From: Silene conica
Taxonomy: Eukaryota; Streptophyta; Magnoliopsida; Caryophyllales; Caryophyllaceae
Direction of reading: 5' to 3'
DNA length: 64,000 bases
NCBI GenBank assembly: GCA_029255685.2
Contig: CM055311.2
Span: 20,641,703 to 20,705,702, forward strand
Below the pieces are notes generated by a model. That model saw nothing but the letters and a program-made list of their open reading frames with translations. It made no database searches and was not told the DNA's origin. A program made the translations under genes and the position numbers. Below are positions 10,676 to 23,599 of the stretch, piece after piece; position 1 is the first letter of the stretch, and each line of letters begins with the position of its first letter.

Positions 10676-12216
10676 ACTGAGAGACAACATCCGTCGTGAT
10701 CTATCCCTGTAGATACGGATGCCCAAAATTTTTTGTGCCTCTCCCAGATCTTTCATCTGGAAATGTTTTTTCAACCATGCTTTAACCGAAGATAAGAGAG
10801 GTATGTCATTCCCAATCAAGAGTATGTCGTCAACATACAGTACTAGGAATACAATCTTGCTCCCACTCGACTTGATATAGAGACATGGTTCCTCGACTGA
10901 TCGAATGAACCCATTCTCTTTTATCACCTGGTCGAAGCGATGATTCCAACTCCGTGATGCTTGCTTAAGTCCATAGATGGAACGCTTAAGCTTGCAAACC
11001 TTCTTAGGATGTACTGGATCAATAAAACCCTCGGGTTGTACCATGTACAACTCTCCTCCAAATAACCGTTTAAGAAGGCAGTTTTAACGTCCATTTGCCA
11101 TATTTCATAATCGTGAAATGCGGCGATCGCTAAGATAATCCGAATGGAACGTAGCATGACTACGGGTGCAAAGATCTCATCGTAGTGCAAGCCTGGCACT
11201 TGGGTGAAACCTTTAGCAACTAGTCTTGCCTTATGGATATCTTGTTTACCTTCCACGACATGCTTTATTTTGTAAAGCCATTTGCATTGAAGGGGACGTA
11301 CCTTTACAGGTAGGTCCACAAAATCCCACACGTTGTTCTCATACATGGAGTCCATCTCAGATTGCATGGATTTTAGCCATAGCTTTGAGTCAGAACTGGT
11401 CATGGCACCTTTATAGGTTGTGGGTTCATTACCCTCTAGGAGTAAGACGTCTTCTATATCATGTTCCTCGACCATACCAATGTATCTGTCCGGAGGAATA
11501 GAGACTCTTCCCGACCTCCTAGGTTCCTCAGGAATATCTACCGCAGCCTCGGTTGAAGGAACTGTTTCCTCCAATGGTTGCTCGGTAGTTGGTTCTTGAA
11601 CCTCCGATAAATCGAAGGTTCTATTACTCGACTTGTTCTCGAGAAATTCTTTCTTTAAGAACGTCGCACTAGCCGCAACAAAAACACGTTGTTCGGTTGG
11701 CGAGTAGAAGTAATGACCAAAAGTTCCCTTTGGATAGCCTATAAAGTATGTCTTGACCGATCGCGGGCCGAGCTTATCCTCGTGTCTCCACTTGACATAA
11801 GACTCGCAGCCCCAAACCCGAATAAAGGACAAGTTAGGGACCGTTCCCTTCCATAATTCGTATGGAGTCTTGTCAACAGCTTTAGACGGACTTCGGTTAA
11901 GTATTAGAGCGGCCGACAAAAGAGCATAGCCCCACAATGAATCAGGCACAACAGTGTGACTCATCATGGATCGAACCATATCGAGTAGAGTTCGATTTCT
12001 CCGTTCGGACACACCATTTAATTGTGGTGTTCCAGGTGGAGTCAACTTCAGCACGATGCCACAGTCTTTAAGGTGTTGATCAAACTCGTGTGAAAGATAC
12101 TCACCACCACGATCAGAACGTAGTGCTTTAATCTTTCTTCCCAGTTGGTTCTGTACCCGATTCTGGTATTCTTTGAACTTGTCAAACGATTCACTTTTAT
12201 GTTTCATCAAGTAGAC
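10676..12216 (-). pseudogene. Copia element C integrase C-terminal half and partial reverse transcriptase (fossil)
   Basis: Continues the integrase on the other side of element B: LRSDRGGEYLS and TPQLNGVSERRNRTLLDMVRSM are the second aspartate and the glutamate regions of the D,D-35-E core. Then come the chromo-like tail and RT sequence with KARLVAKGF, QMDVKTAFLNG and VLYVDDILLIGND (the YVDD catalytic motif). RT ends abruptly near 10674. Broken and truncated. Confidence 0.9.
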
Positions 12217-12221
12217 ATAGC

Positions 12222-13804
12222 TGATGCCCGTCGTTGAGAGTATCAAAGATAAATTTATTATTCCTAAAGTTAAACTATAGATAGCGAAAGTCAGGGTCGA
12301 ACCACAAGGAGGTGGGGAATGTTTATTGTTTGATGTTAATGTTTAAAGTAACAATTTTTGGGGATTGATTGGTTGTTTACTAAGTCTAAGGCATAGAATA
12401 AAATAAACAAGTAATTAAAATTGAGAATAAAACTATATTAAAAGAGATGCTAGGATGTTTGGGTAATAAATAGCTAGGGTAATATAAATCCTAAGGTCAA
12501 CATGTATTGCAGTCGCGTAAGGGGTGTAACATATCCTTTCGGTCTATGGTACCTAATAGCTCCTTTCGGCCTATGCTATTAGTTCCTAGGTCTCACAATT
12601 ATTGGGTGTCAACAATAAGGGTGATTCCTAAATCCTAGGTCACATACCTTTCAGTCTTAAGTAACCTAGCCGTCTTAAGGTGTAAACCAATGCCCTTCCC
12701 GTATCTCTCAATCTTGGTTAGGTCATTACTAACATCCTACAAGTCTCCTTTCAGTCTCATTGTAGGGTTTTATAATTTACGAATTAAAAAGAACAGAATA
12801 CGAACGCGAGTGGGTCGACCTACCGGCTAGCCCAGTCGGCCGACCACAGCCTTGGTCGACCGACCCATTAAGTGGGTCGGCCGACCACGGCCCTGCTACA
12901 GGTGGTCTCGGAACTTATACAACCTACGCCATATTCATTCCCTATATCCTAACATAAGTATTTAGCTACGCATGGTTATTGAAACAACAATAAAAATAGG
13001 GATAAACATGGCAATCATAAAAGTTATCAATCTAAATATGCAATTTACGATAAAGCTTTGGGATTCTATCTTAAACTGAATGCGATAATGAAAGAACAGT
13101 AATAAAACTAAATTAAGGAAGAATTACCAGAAATCGGAATTAAGATGGAAATGAACAAACTTTATTGAATGCTTGAAGGTTTGATGAACAACTAAAGTGC
13201 TTGAGAATATTGAAAGATTGTACTTAATACTAAAAGACGGAATAAAACTGAATTATGAACTTGATTATAAACTAGATCTCCAAACTGAATAATTCTGAAT
13301 ATATGACTGAATGAATAAAGCCTAATCTCCTAGTTTACTTAAGTAGGCGGAAAAATAGAGTTTCCTAAAGACTCTAACACTTCTTGTGGACTTTCCGAAA
13401 AAGCTTCTGATCCGCGCAGAGGTCGGTCGACCCACCAAGTAGGTCGGTCGACCTGTTTACGGGCTTCAGGAAAATTCCGGGCTTTCCAAAACAGAGGCGA
13501 GGTCGGTCGACCCAAGTAATAGGTCGGTCGACCCGTTCCCGTGTAAGATTGCTTCGATTCGTCTCGGTTTGACTTTTGGTACTTGATTAACGATTCCGGT
13601 TGAGTTTCCTTCGTTCCTTAGTTATGCAAAAATCTCGAGGGCATAATCTTGGTGTAAAATTGTCCTTTTTCCGCACAAATCTGCAAAAGTGCATAAAAAT
13701 ACGAGAGTGCACAATTGTTGGGAAATAAGGGCTAAAATATAGTAAATGAGCGACCAAATGCGTGTAAAAATAGACGTAAAACATCATAAAATAGACACGC
13801 ATCA
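12222..13804 (-). repeat. 3' LTR of element B
   Basis: 1583 bp, plus-strand ends TGATGCCCGTCG and ACACGCATCA. Nearly identical to 18595-20106, but with more copies of the GGTCGGTCGACC motif (about 13430-13540). Confidence 0.9.
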
Positions 13805-16199
13805 AATTCCCCAAACCAAACCTTGCTTGCCCTCAAGCAAGAAATAGACTCGATCTTAACTAATGGAACGATTTCAATCTCAGAGCGAAATTTACATGTA
13901 AGCCTAAACCAATGCCAAGTATAAAAATGAGGAAGTATTTGAATCATGCAAACGAGTTATGGTGTCGTCAAACTTTGCAAAACTAGAGACAATGGAGACT
14001 TTATACAATGGACTCTCGCGGTACGCTCGAGACACTCATGAAGCAAAGGGTGAGTATTGTAAAAGATAGAAAGAAGTAAATTTGTCATGACACTCACCTA
14101 ACTGCGACCTATGAAAACATGCCTGCAATCTAACATGAACAAGAATTCCACAACTATGTATAAACACACTCGTCAAGTGACTCGGATACATGCAATTGGG
14201 GGTAATGAAAGATATGTGTGGTAAAAGGTAAAAAGTGGTTAAGATGTTTTTGGATTTGTGGGGTTAGTAGCCAAGCTAGTAAAACCGGTTCCCAACAACA
14301 TATTTCACAACTTTTTGATATTAAGAAAGTGCTCTTTTGTAGCACAACTCTCACATTGTATAAGAAAAGACTCCCAAATATTTTTGAATGAAGTACGGGA
14401 GTGGATACAAATAAAAGAAAGGGATTTCAGAGCGTATTTTGAAATTCTGACGCTGACAGGTGGTCGGCCGACCTATGAAGGTGGTCGGTCGACCCAATTC
14501 CTGTACGCTATGACTTTTTTCGTTTTTCTTTTCTTTCTTTCTTTTTCTTTCTTTTTCTGTTCTTTTTCTCCTTTCTTTTCTTGCTTTCTTTCTTTCTTTT
14601 CTCTTTTTGGTCAAGATAGCATACAAACCAAGATGCCTCAAGATAGACCAAAGACCACGAACACTAGCTTGGAAGGGTAGGGTAAGTATAGGATGTAGTT
14701 TTGGGGGAATAAAAAGGCAATTTTGGCTATGTAAGGGATCCCAAATGCACGTACCATGACTCACAAAACGAGATAGTAAAACAAGTATATAGCAATTCAA
14801 GTTCATGTTTATGCATATTGATGTAACATGTTCCAAGGGGAGTACTACTCACATCCTAGACAACTGGTTTAAGAATGAAACCAGGAAATAAGCTCTAAAA
14901 ACTTAGAATGTATAGTAGGTTGCCAAGGTATAAGTCAAGTCTCAAGATATACAAATTGACAAAAACTTGTAGATATGCAAAAGACTCTCCTACTAAAACA
15001 AGTTGACAAGGCAAGGTAAAGGCATTAACATGTAAGAAAGCAAAATCATCCTTGAAATACTCTCGTTCCGACTCGACCTATATGCTAAAATAAACGTGCA
15101 TTTTTTTGATTTTTCTATTTTTTTTGGATTTTTATTTTTTTGTATAGGTAAGGAAAATAAAGAAAAGAACAATGCAAGACAGAAATGTAATAAACGTGTG
15201 ATGAAATGCAATGGAAACAATGCATGTGACATGAAACCATTCCCCAAACCAACCCGCACAATGTCCCCATTGTGCATTAGCCTAAGTAAAGGTTTCAGAA
15301 AATTAAAAGAAAGATGCAAGGAAATAAAAACCAAGGAAATTGGAAAGAACTCACTGGATTGTCAAGCGTATGAGAAAAACCTCCCCAAACCAGCGTAAGC
15401 TGGGAGGTTTTGGTGGCCAGTAGTGCCACTCAAGTACCCAAGATGGTGCACGATTTCCGAGGAAGAAGCGAACAGGCTGTGGCGGATGGGTAAGTCGACC
15501 GACCTATGTTTTAGGTCGACCGACCTTCCTGCGGACTGCAGGAATTCCAGAATTTCAGGGACTAGGTCGACCGACCCATGTTTCTGGTCGGTCGACCCCT
15601 CTGCTGCACAGCGGTCTTAGTTTCTTCGTTAATCCTGAAAAAGTACTTATATATGCGCCCAGCAAGTGCGCGAGATGCCGGAAACAAGTCCGAAGTCTTA
15701 ACTACGCAAACACAACGGAAAAAGTTCTAAAACTAAAAGCAAGCAAACTTAAAAGGTCTCAACAACAAAAGTAAATTGTCTTAAAAACTGAAAATTGAAA
15801 CAACTATCCGCTAAAGATGCGGAATATCTCGGACCACGGCTTTTGGCGATATGCCGTAGTCTCCACAGTGTTTGCTTAAATAACAAAACACGTCTCCTCT
15901 CCGTCTCAAAGCATATGCGACGGATTCTTCTCTTGAGCCTCTCTTCTTCTTTTCTTATCCTCTTCATCCACAGCATCTGGATCCTCATCTTCCCTGTAGC
16001 TCAGGAATCCCAATCCTCCTCTTTGCACCGCGCCTCCTTAGTTATGGGTTTCCCCAAACCAGTTCCTGCATTAGTCAAAATAGAAGAGTCCTCCATATTG
16101 CTCCCAATCTGGGGCGGAGGTGTAAAAACAGGTATAGAGGTAGGTAATAAAGCAGAAGAAGTAGTGATGACCTTATACTTCTTTTCAGAAGTAATTGCA
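13805..16199 (-). other. Element B 3' non-coding region
   Basis: Starts next to the 3' LTR with a purine-rich tract on the minus strand (plus AATTCCCCAAACCAAACC), the expected polypurine tract. Holds a CTTT-rich low-complexity run (14517-14608) and paired GGTCGGTCGACC motifs near 14461-14494, 15494-15530 and 15566-15598. No pol or third ORF recognised. Confidence 0.7.
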
Positions 16200-16791
16200 T
16201 TACAAGTAATAGGGGTCATAGCATCCTTTTTCCAATAAGATAATCCATAAATGATAGAATGCTTCCCTACTTTGAAAGTTAAGGTTCCAGTACCTACATC
16301 TATGATGGCTCCCGCAGTGTGAAGGAAAGGTCTCCCTAGTATTATAGGTATATGGGCATCTCAGGGATGTCCAAAACTACAAAATCTACAGGGAAGAAAA
16401 ACCTGTCTATACGCACAGGGATGTTTTCCAACACCCCTATGGGTTCCATAGATGTACGGTCTGTCATCTGGACAGTCATGCTAGTTACTGCAAAATTGGT
16501 CATTCCTAGTTTTAGGGCAACACTTAAAGGCATGACACTGATACTAGCCCCTAGGTCACATAATGCCTTTTTTACAGGGAAGGTTCCTATATTGCAGGGG
16601 ACAGAAAAACTTCCAGGATCCTCCAGCTTATGAGGAGTAATGACATGTGATAGGAAGCTGGAGGACTCCTCAGTTAGGGCAACTGACTCAACTTTATCTA
16701 AGGACCGCTTTCTTGACAAAAGTTGTCTCATAAATTTAAGATAAGAAGGAACCTGCTGAACTAATTCTAAAAACGGAACTTGAACATTCAA
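16200..16791 (-). pseudogene. Element B retropepsin-like protease region (fossil)
   Basis: LEDPGSFSVPCNIG then ALCDLGASISVMPLSVALKLG is the aspartic-protease active-site region in the form usual for Athila-type elements. The downstream part resembles the protease of element D (compare 36700-37200). No RT follows. Broken. Confidence 0.8.
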
Positions 16792-17399
16792 TGAATGAAT
16801 TACGTCTTTAAATTTGTCAAAAGATACCTGTTCCTTTGTAGGTATGAGTCTTTCCGGAAAAGGAGGGGCTGAAGAGTTGCAGCCCTTCTCAGAAATCCAG
16901 GGGTCTTGTCACCCCGAAAAAGGAAATCCCTTAAGTTGTTTGGCAATTCGGGTCGAAAGGCAGCCTCCTGTTCCGCATCGGGGGTCGGTCGACCCATATT
17001 TTCGGTCGGTCGACCTTCTTCCTGTACAGCGGGATTTTCCGGAATCTATTCAGAGGACGGTCGACCTGGCTCCTGGGTCGGTCGACCTTCCTCGCTGCTG
17101 TTCGGCTTCGGCTGGTTCGCCTTACCCTTTTTGCCTCCCAGCTTAGCTCCACTTCTTAGCGATATTATGTTTAGAGTCTCTTTTTTCTGGTCCGTCTTGG
17201 TCGGAAGTTGACCCGGAGCCCTAGTATCATTCTTGCTCGCGATTTGAGCAATCTGGGACTCTAACATCTTCATTCCTGCTTCCCTAGCCTGTGATTCCTT
17301 CTGAACCAACCCAATGAGGTTTTGGATGAGAGCATCCGTATTGGGTGGTGGGTTTGAAGGTGGTTGAGGGTTGAAGGGTGGTTTTTGAAAACCTTGCTT

Positions 17400-18180
17400 A
17401 TGTGGAGGGATTTATGTGGGACTTTGCTGAGGTTGCAGGTGTTGCGGGTTGAGAACATTCTGGCTCGTCCACCTCATGTTGGGATGGACATTATTATTAT
17501 TTGGGTCATAAAAGTTGTTCCCTCTATAATGCTGAAAGGCGGCACATGTCTCATTAGACGAGGTGCAAAATTTTAACACATGCCCCTCTCCACCACACCT
17601 CTCACAAGCAAAGGGTCCGTCTTGAACGACATTCACATGGTACATACCTCCTTTGCTCCCACTCCCTATGTCGAACTTCCCACCACTCTCTAGCTTCTCT
17701 AACTTGGCCATCAAGGCCTCAATAGCAGCTACGTTAGACTCAGCTTTCCTTTGGTTACCGTGGGAAGTTCAATGCTCAGCACGGTGCACATCAAGATCCT
17801 CTATTAACTTGAGACCCTTAGTCTCTTGGATGCAGAGTAGTATTTTCTGTGGAATGCTAAGGCTAGGGTATTCCAATCCGTGATTCCCGCAGTAGTGCGG
17901 TCTAGGTCTCTGTACCATTCCCTTGCAGAATCCCTAAGAGAGAAGATAAACATGGTTTGTTTAATCTGGTCCTGTGTCACTCCTTCTGGGGGTGCAATAG
18001 AGCATATGTAATCTGTGAAGATTTCAATATGCTTTGCAGCATCCTCAGTGGCCGAGCCTCCAAATTGGTTTTTCTCAACCATAAGTAATATAGGCAGGTT
18101 TGGCCTCGAATGGCTTCCCAGTACCTGCAGGTAAAGTGAACCCTTTGTATAGGTCCTTCACCTGAGGCATGGAGTGACTG
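17400..18180 (-). pseudogene. Element B gag region (fossil)
   Basis: Retrotrans_gag-type sequence: NQFGGSATEDAAKHIEIF, then FSLRDSAREWYRDL and a CCHC knuckle (CERCGGEGHVLKFC, about 17565-17610). Would encode the capsid/nucleocapsid. Broken. Directly downstream of the primer site and leader. Confidence 0.8.
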
Positions 18181-18572
18181 GCAATAGTAGCTTCCTCTGT
18201 CATGTTTTCTTCTTCTTTTGGAAAGACTTGCAAGTAAATATAAGATGGTGTTTTTGGTGAAGGTGGATTGTTGGATGGTTTGGGGAATTTGATTGTGAAG
18301 TTGGTGTTTTTGGTGAAGGTGGTGATGGTAGCTGTCCAAAGATGTCCTCTTGGAATAAGGAAGATGGTGAACCTCCTTCCCTACTCTCTAAAAGTTGCGT
18401 CATTTTTTTCCCTTAGGGTCCTCTCAAGCTCGTGGTCAACTGGTAGGAGTTCTCCTTGAACTGAGCTGCGCATAAGATGGAAACTACAAGAAAAAAGTGA
18501 GACGGTTTAAGGAACAAAAGTTCCTTAAACAAAAGAAACAAAAACAAGAAACAATAAACACTGGCGGCACCT

Positions 18573-18589
18573 CCCCGGCAACGGCGCCA
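18573..18589 (-). promoter_or_regulatory. Primer-binding site of element B (tRNA-Asp)
   Basis: Minus strand TGGCGCCGTTGCCGGGG, complementary to the 3' end of plant tRNA-Asp, as known for Athila elements. It sits a few bases inside the 5' LTR. Confidence 0.85.
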
Positions 18590-18594
18590 AAATT

Positions 18595-20106
18595 TGATGC
18601 CCGTCGTTGAGGGTATCAAAGATAAATTTATAATCCCTAAACTTAAACTATAGATAGCGAAAGTCACGGTCGAACCACATGGAGGTGGGGAATGTTTATT
18701 GTTTGATGTTAATGTTTAAAGTAACAATTTTTGGGGATTGATTGGTTGTTTACTAAGTCTAAGGCAAAGAATAAAATAAACAAGTAATTAAAATTGAGAA
18801 TAAAACTATATTAAAAGAGATGCTAGGATGTTTGGGTAATAAATAGCTAGGGTAATATAAATCCTAAGGTCAACATGTATTGCAGTCGCGTAAGGGGTGT
18901 AACATATCCTTTCGGTCTATGGTACCTAATAGCTCCTTTCGGCCTATGCTATTAGTTCCTAGGTCTCACAATTATCGGGTGTCAACAATAAGGGTGATTC
19001 CTAAATCCTAGGTCACATACCTTTCAGTCTTAAGTAACCTAGCCGTCTTAAGGTGTAAACCAATGCCCTTCCCGTATCTCTCAATCTTGGTTAGGTCATT
19101 ACTAACATCCTACAAGTCTCCTTTCAGTCTCATTGTAGGGTTTTATAATTTACGAATTAAAACGAACAGAATACGAACGCGAGTGGGTCGACCGACCGGC
19201 TAGCCCATTCGGCCGACCACAGCCTTGGTCGACCGACCCATTAAGTGGGTCGGCCGACCACGGCCCTGCTACAGGTGGTCTCGGAACTTATACTACCTAC
19301 GCATATTCATTCCCTATATCCTAACATAAGTATTTAGCTACGCATGGTTATTGAAACAACAATAAAAATAGGGATAAACATGGCAATCATAAAAGTTATC
19401 AATCTAAATATGCAATTTACGATAAAGCTTTGGGATTCTATCTTAAACTGAATGCGATAATGAAAGAACAGTAATAAAACTAAATTAAGGAAGAATTACC
19501 AGAAATCGGAATTAAGATGGAAATGAACAAACTTTATTGAATGCTTGAAGGTTTGATGAACAACTAAAGTGCTTGAGAATATTGAAAGATTGTACTTAAT
19601 ACTAAAAGACGGAATAAAACTGAATTATGAACTTGATTATAAACTAGATCTCCAAACTGAATAATTCTGAATATATGACTGAATGAATAAACCCTAATCT
19701 CCTAGTTTACTTAAGTAGGTGGAAAAATAGAGTTTCCTAAAGACTCTAACACTTCTTGTGGACTTTCCGAAAAAGCTTCTGATCCGCTTCAGGAAAATTA
19801 TGGGCTTTCCAAAACAGAGGCGAGGTCGGTCGACCCGTTCCCGTGTAAGATTGCTTCAATTCGTCTCGGTTTGAATTTTGGTACTTGATGAACGATTCCA
19901 GTTGACTTTCCTTCGTTCCTTAGTTATGCAAAAATCTCGAGGGCATAAGCTTGGTGTAAAATTGTCCTTTTTCCGCACAAATCTGCAAAAGTGCATCAAA
20001 ATACGAGAGTGCACAATTGTTGGGAAATAAGGGCTAAAATATAGTAAATGAGCGACCAAATGCGTGTAAAAATAGATGTAAAACATCATAAAATAGACAC
20101 GCATAA
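18595..20106 (-). repeat. 5' LTR of element B
   Basis: 1512 bp, plus-strand start TGATGCCCGTCG, followed at its right end by the target duplication ATAGC. Shorter than its partner chiefly because it has fewer motif cassettes near 19790-19840. Confidence 0.9.
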
Positions 20107-20111
20107 ATAGC

Positions 20112-20649
20112 CATATCTACTCAAATCATCCGTGAAAGTGATGAAATACCTATAGCCTTCTCGTGCGTTGATCGACATAGGGCCACATACGTCCGTATGT
20201 ATGAGTCCTAATAGGTCGGCAGCGGGCATTGCAACACCTTTGAAGGAAATACGAGTCATCTTACCGATGAGACATGATTCACACGTGCCATATGATTCGA
20301 AATGAAAGGCCGAGATAGCTCCATTCTGTATGAGCTGTTTTACGCGTATCTCATTTATGTGTCCCATACGACAATGCCATATGTAAGTTTGATCTTTGTC
20401 ACCTACCTTTAATCTCTTATTATTCACATGTAATATTTCAGTGGTTTGATCTAAAACATAAATTTCATTCATGGAAACTGCCTTGCCATAAATCATATTG
20501 TGTAATGAGAAAATACAACTGTTATTTTCTATTACAAATGAAAAACCAAGTTTGTCAAGTGCAGAAACTGAAATAATGTTTTTGGATAAACAAGGATCAT
20601 AATAACAGTTATATAAAGATAATTCGAATCCACTTGGAAGCTGGATCAC
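20112..20649 (-). pseudogene. Copia element C gag-pre-integrase and integrase start (fossil)
   Basis: Contains the pre-integrase segment with HCRMGH and CESCLIGKM (the HHCC zinc-binding motif) followed by the first integrase catalytic aspartate region (LIHTDVCGPM) and FITFTDDLSRYGYL. The element is then interrupted by element B and its duplicated target ATAGC. Part of a broken pol. Confidence 0.85.
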
Positions 20650-20789
20650 GTATGTTCCCCTCGAGACTGCAGCAACACGTGCTCCATTCCCGACACGCAG
20701 GTCAACCTCACCCTTGATGAGGGGTTCTTGGTTTCAGAGGCCCTGCACATGATTACATAGATGAGAACCACAACCAGTATCTAGTACCT

Positions 20790-21695
20790 AAGTTCCGTAA
20801 CTTGCATGGTTAATCTCAATCATGTGAATAAAAGAAGAAGAAGACATACCAACAGGAGTAATGCGGCCTGCCTTAATGTCCTCACGATACACGGGGCATG
20901 AGCGCCTCCAATGCCCAGTCTTGTGGCAATGGTGACATTCCATGCTAGTATCCTTGCTCTTAGTATTGCCCTGTGAGTTGCTCGACTCACCTGGCCCACT
21001 CTTAGTAAATCCTGGTTTCTTGAACCTGGGCTTACCTACCGCTAGGTCCCCCTGAGCTTTAGTCTTTCCCTTACCCTTACCCTTGCTGGAGATCATGAGA
21101 ACATCTCACTTAATTTCAGATCCTTCTCGGTCTGTACGAGAAGGGAGTGGAGCTCATGAGGAGTCTTCTTCATGTCGTTCATGTAATAGTTGGCCCTAAA
21201 GAGGGCGAACCCATCATGAAGCGAATGAAGCATTCGATCAACGATTATGTTCTCACTGATCTTGCAGTTTAGGGCCTCTAGTTTCTCGATATTCTCAATC
21301 ATGTTGAGAATATATGAGCTAACCGCTTGGCCCTTCTGGAGTTTCGCCTCAAAGAAGTGACAGGTATTCTCATAAGAAACGATTCTCGGAGCTTTTGAGA
21401 ATTCGTTAGTGAGCGTGGTGAAAATCTTGTTTACACCATGGGTTATGAAGCGTCTTTGCAAATTGGATTACATTGCATAGATGAGTATGTTCTTTATCGC
21501 ACCCGCTTCCATGACGAAGTCGCTATGAGCGCGAACTTCGTTAGCTCTAGCTCCAGTTCCTGGGTGTGCCGGAATGGGCTCAGTTAAGTACTTGAGCTTT
21601 CCGTCAGCAATGGCAGCATTCCGTAGTGCTGCCTCCCAGTCAGAGAAGTTTGACCCATCATTCCTCAGTCTAGTAGACTGATTCATGGAGTCCAT
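20790..21695 (-). pseudogene. Copia element C gag region (fossil)
   Basis: The start (about 21695) reads MDSMNQSTRLRNDGSNFSDW, a typical Copia gag opening with the SNFxxW signature. The middle has the gag polyprotein segment of the UBN2 type (VDRMLHSL), and a CCHC zinc knuckle (CHHCHKTGHWRRSC) lies at about 20903-20950. Gag would form the virus-like particle. Broken. Expressed, if ever, from the LTR at 23600-24597. Confidence 0.8.
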
Positions 21696-21699
21696 GAAG

Positions 21700-23599
21700 G
21701 TTTTAGCCAGGATTCACATGCTAGCTTGGCACTTGGCATTGGGTCTTCACCAGCCATTAGTTATACAACAGTTTAAATGATCGTGTTCTACACTAAAAAG
21801 AAGATAAAACAAAACCAAATAAGCAACTCATTGTTGTGATTTAAGTCTATTTTAAATTGTATTTAAACTCGTAGACTCATGGATTTATATAATTGATCTC
21901 CCTCAAGAATTATATAAACGATCCCAAGACTCAATTTCCGTATATTGATAAGCCCACAGCTTGGCTAATTCCACCGTTGGAACTCTTGGTCGATAGATTT
22001 CCGTAAATCCTATCTATTAGTCCATGTCAGTCGCTAGATAGTATCGAGTGACCATGATGTTGAGATAAAATAAATCATCTGTTCCCACTTACCCGACGTA
22101 GAAGGGGTCATATTATGCCTACCGACGAAGAAGGGATTCATGGGAGTCTGATTTATAAAGACTATTCTCAATTTTTGGTTATACGAGGAAGACCCCATCA
22201 ACTTATATTTATCCATTTTAAGTGAACTAATATCTAGCATATGCGTGAATGAATGAAATAAAGTGATGGCTTTGCAATTGACATGTGACATCTGTATTGT
22301 CACAGAAAACTAACGCGTAACCTCTACATGAGTCAGTTTTCAAGCATGTTATAGGTGGTTTGGTTTTAGTCGGATTATGATGCAAGCTATTATTGATGAA
22401 AGCATAAAATAAATGCGATAAACGTAAATAAAAGTCCTAGTGTGGCCTATCCTACCAAAATAAACATAAAACAACTTGGAATCCACCGTTGGACCCTAGA
22501 AGCTTGTCTTGATGTTCCATCTTGGTCTTTGCAGCGGGAGTGAGCATCCGGTCTCCGTCTTTGGTCTTCACAAAATTACTAATTTAAATTACAAATATAA
22601 CCCTATTTACATTCTAATTTAAATACAAAAGTAACTACATGGCAAAAACCCAAAACGGAGATTCAAGATCTCAAAATTACAAGCAAGACTGTGTCCCATC
22701 ATTACGGTGACACAATCTTCTAAGGCCACACTAAGTTACAACCGTTTGCACAATTAAATACGTTATAGAAAGCATTCAAAAGGCATTCAACAAGACGATA
22801 AATAAAATGCATCAACTAAAATTAAAATTCATTCATGACATAATATTGTTATTATGATTAACAAATTTTACCAAACCACCTTTACGGGATTAAAATTATG
22901 TGATTATACCGTTTTAACCACTTTAATTTTAACAAGTTAATAATTCATTATCTTAAACCGTTTTAAAATAATATGTATCATGCGAGAGTGAACCGTTTCA
23001 CAAAAATAATATACTATTTCCGTATACAGCATATTACTTTTGGCCAAGGGAAAATAAAACAAGTTATTTTCGGAAAAATAAAACACGACTGTTACAGGGA
23101 AGAGGTCGACCGACCTACTGTCAAAAAAAAAAATTTCCTGTAACTGCATAGTGGTCGACCGACCCATTAAGCAGGTCGACCGACCTCCTAACAGAAAAAA
23201 TAATTTTCCTGTAACTGCAGAGTGGTCGACCGACCCAATAAACGGGTCGACCGACCACAAAACACGAAGTCGAGTTTCTGAAAACGCGAAATTGCTGCAC
23301 TTTTAAACAAAACAAGTTTTAACCTTTGATTCAAAACGCGTAAATCAAAATAAACAGCAACAAGGGTTCACATATTGTCAAGAATATCGATTAATTAACA
23401 ATATGTAAACATGAATCGAAAACAAGATCGATTATACAAAAGAGAAACTGCCGAAAAACAGAAACCCTACGCGGGCAGAGGTCCGACCACAATAATGGGT
23501 CGACCGACCCACACGCCGACAAAAATCAATTTTCAAAATTTTTAAATTGAAACTTATGAAAAACACAAAAGCAAAAATTCGTGGCCTTGGCTTACCACT
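21700..23599 (-). other. Leader of Copia element C with twin GGTCGACCGACC motifs
   Basis: An unusually long stretch between LTR and gag with no long ORF. Between about 23100 and 23510 it carries at least six copies of GGTCGACCGACC, several in pairs about 9-10 bp apart and set in a roughly 70-bp imperfect repeat. The same motif recurs in the unrelated element B. Confidence 0.7.

Larger units (their letters stand above)
12222..20106 (-). mobile_element. Athila-type Gypsy element B (fossil, gag-protease only)
   Basis: Bounded by two LTRs (12222-13804 and 18595-20106) and a 5-bp target duplication ATAGC (12217-12221 and 20107-20111). The element reads on the minus strand, so the right LTR is the 5' one. 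The tRNA-Asp primer site lies at 18573-18589. Internal DNA carries gag and protease, but no RT or integrase is recognisable, so it is non-autonomous. It is inserted in the integrase of Copia element C. The LTRs differ by roughly 1-2% by eye, the youngest of the LTR pairs here. Coding parts look broken, with a few breaks. Confidence 0.9.

Noticed and set aside
14258-14836. ORFs of 140 and 161 codons on both strands
   Set aside because: Driven by a CTTT-rich low-complexity run in element B's non-coding region; no domain.
16906-17211. ORF with repeated VGRPS/VDRP-like residues, at first sight a repeat protein
   Set aside because: The residues are the translation of the GGTCGGTCGACC motif pairs in several frames; an artefact of the DNA motif.
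18571-18590. tRNA-like CCGGCAACGGCGCCA sequence (also at 40529 and 49187)
   Set aside because: It sits next to LTRs in the right orientation each time and is the tRNA-Asp primer-binding site, with no cloverleaf around it.
23100-23510. CRISPR-like array of short repeats in the C leader
   Set aside because: Spacers are irregular, repeats are near-palindromic 12-mers, and the genome is a plant. It is a retroelement motif cluster.
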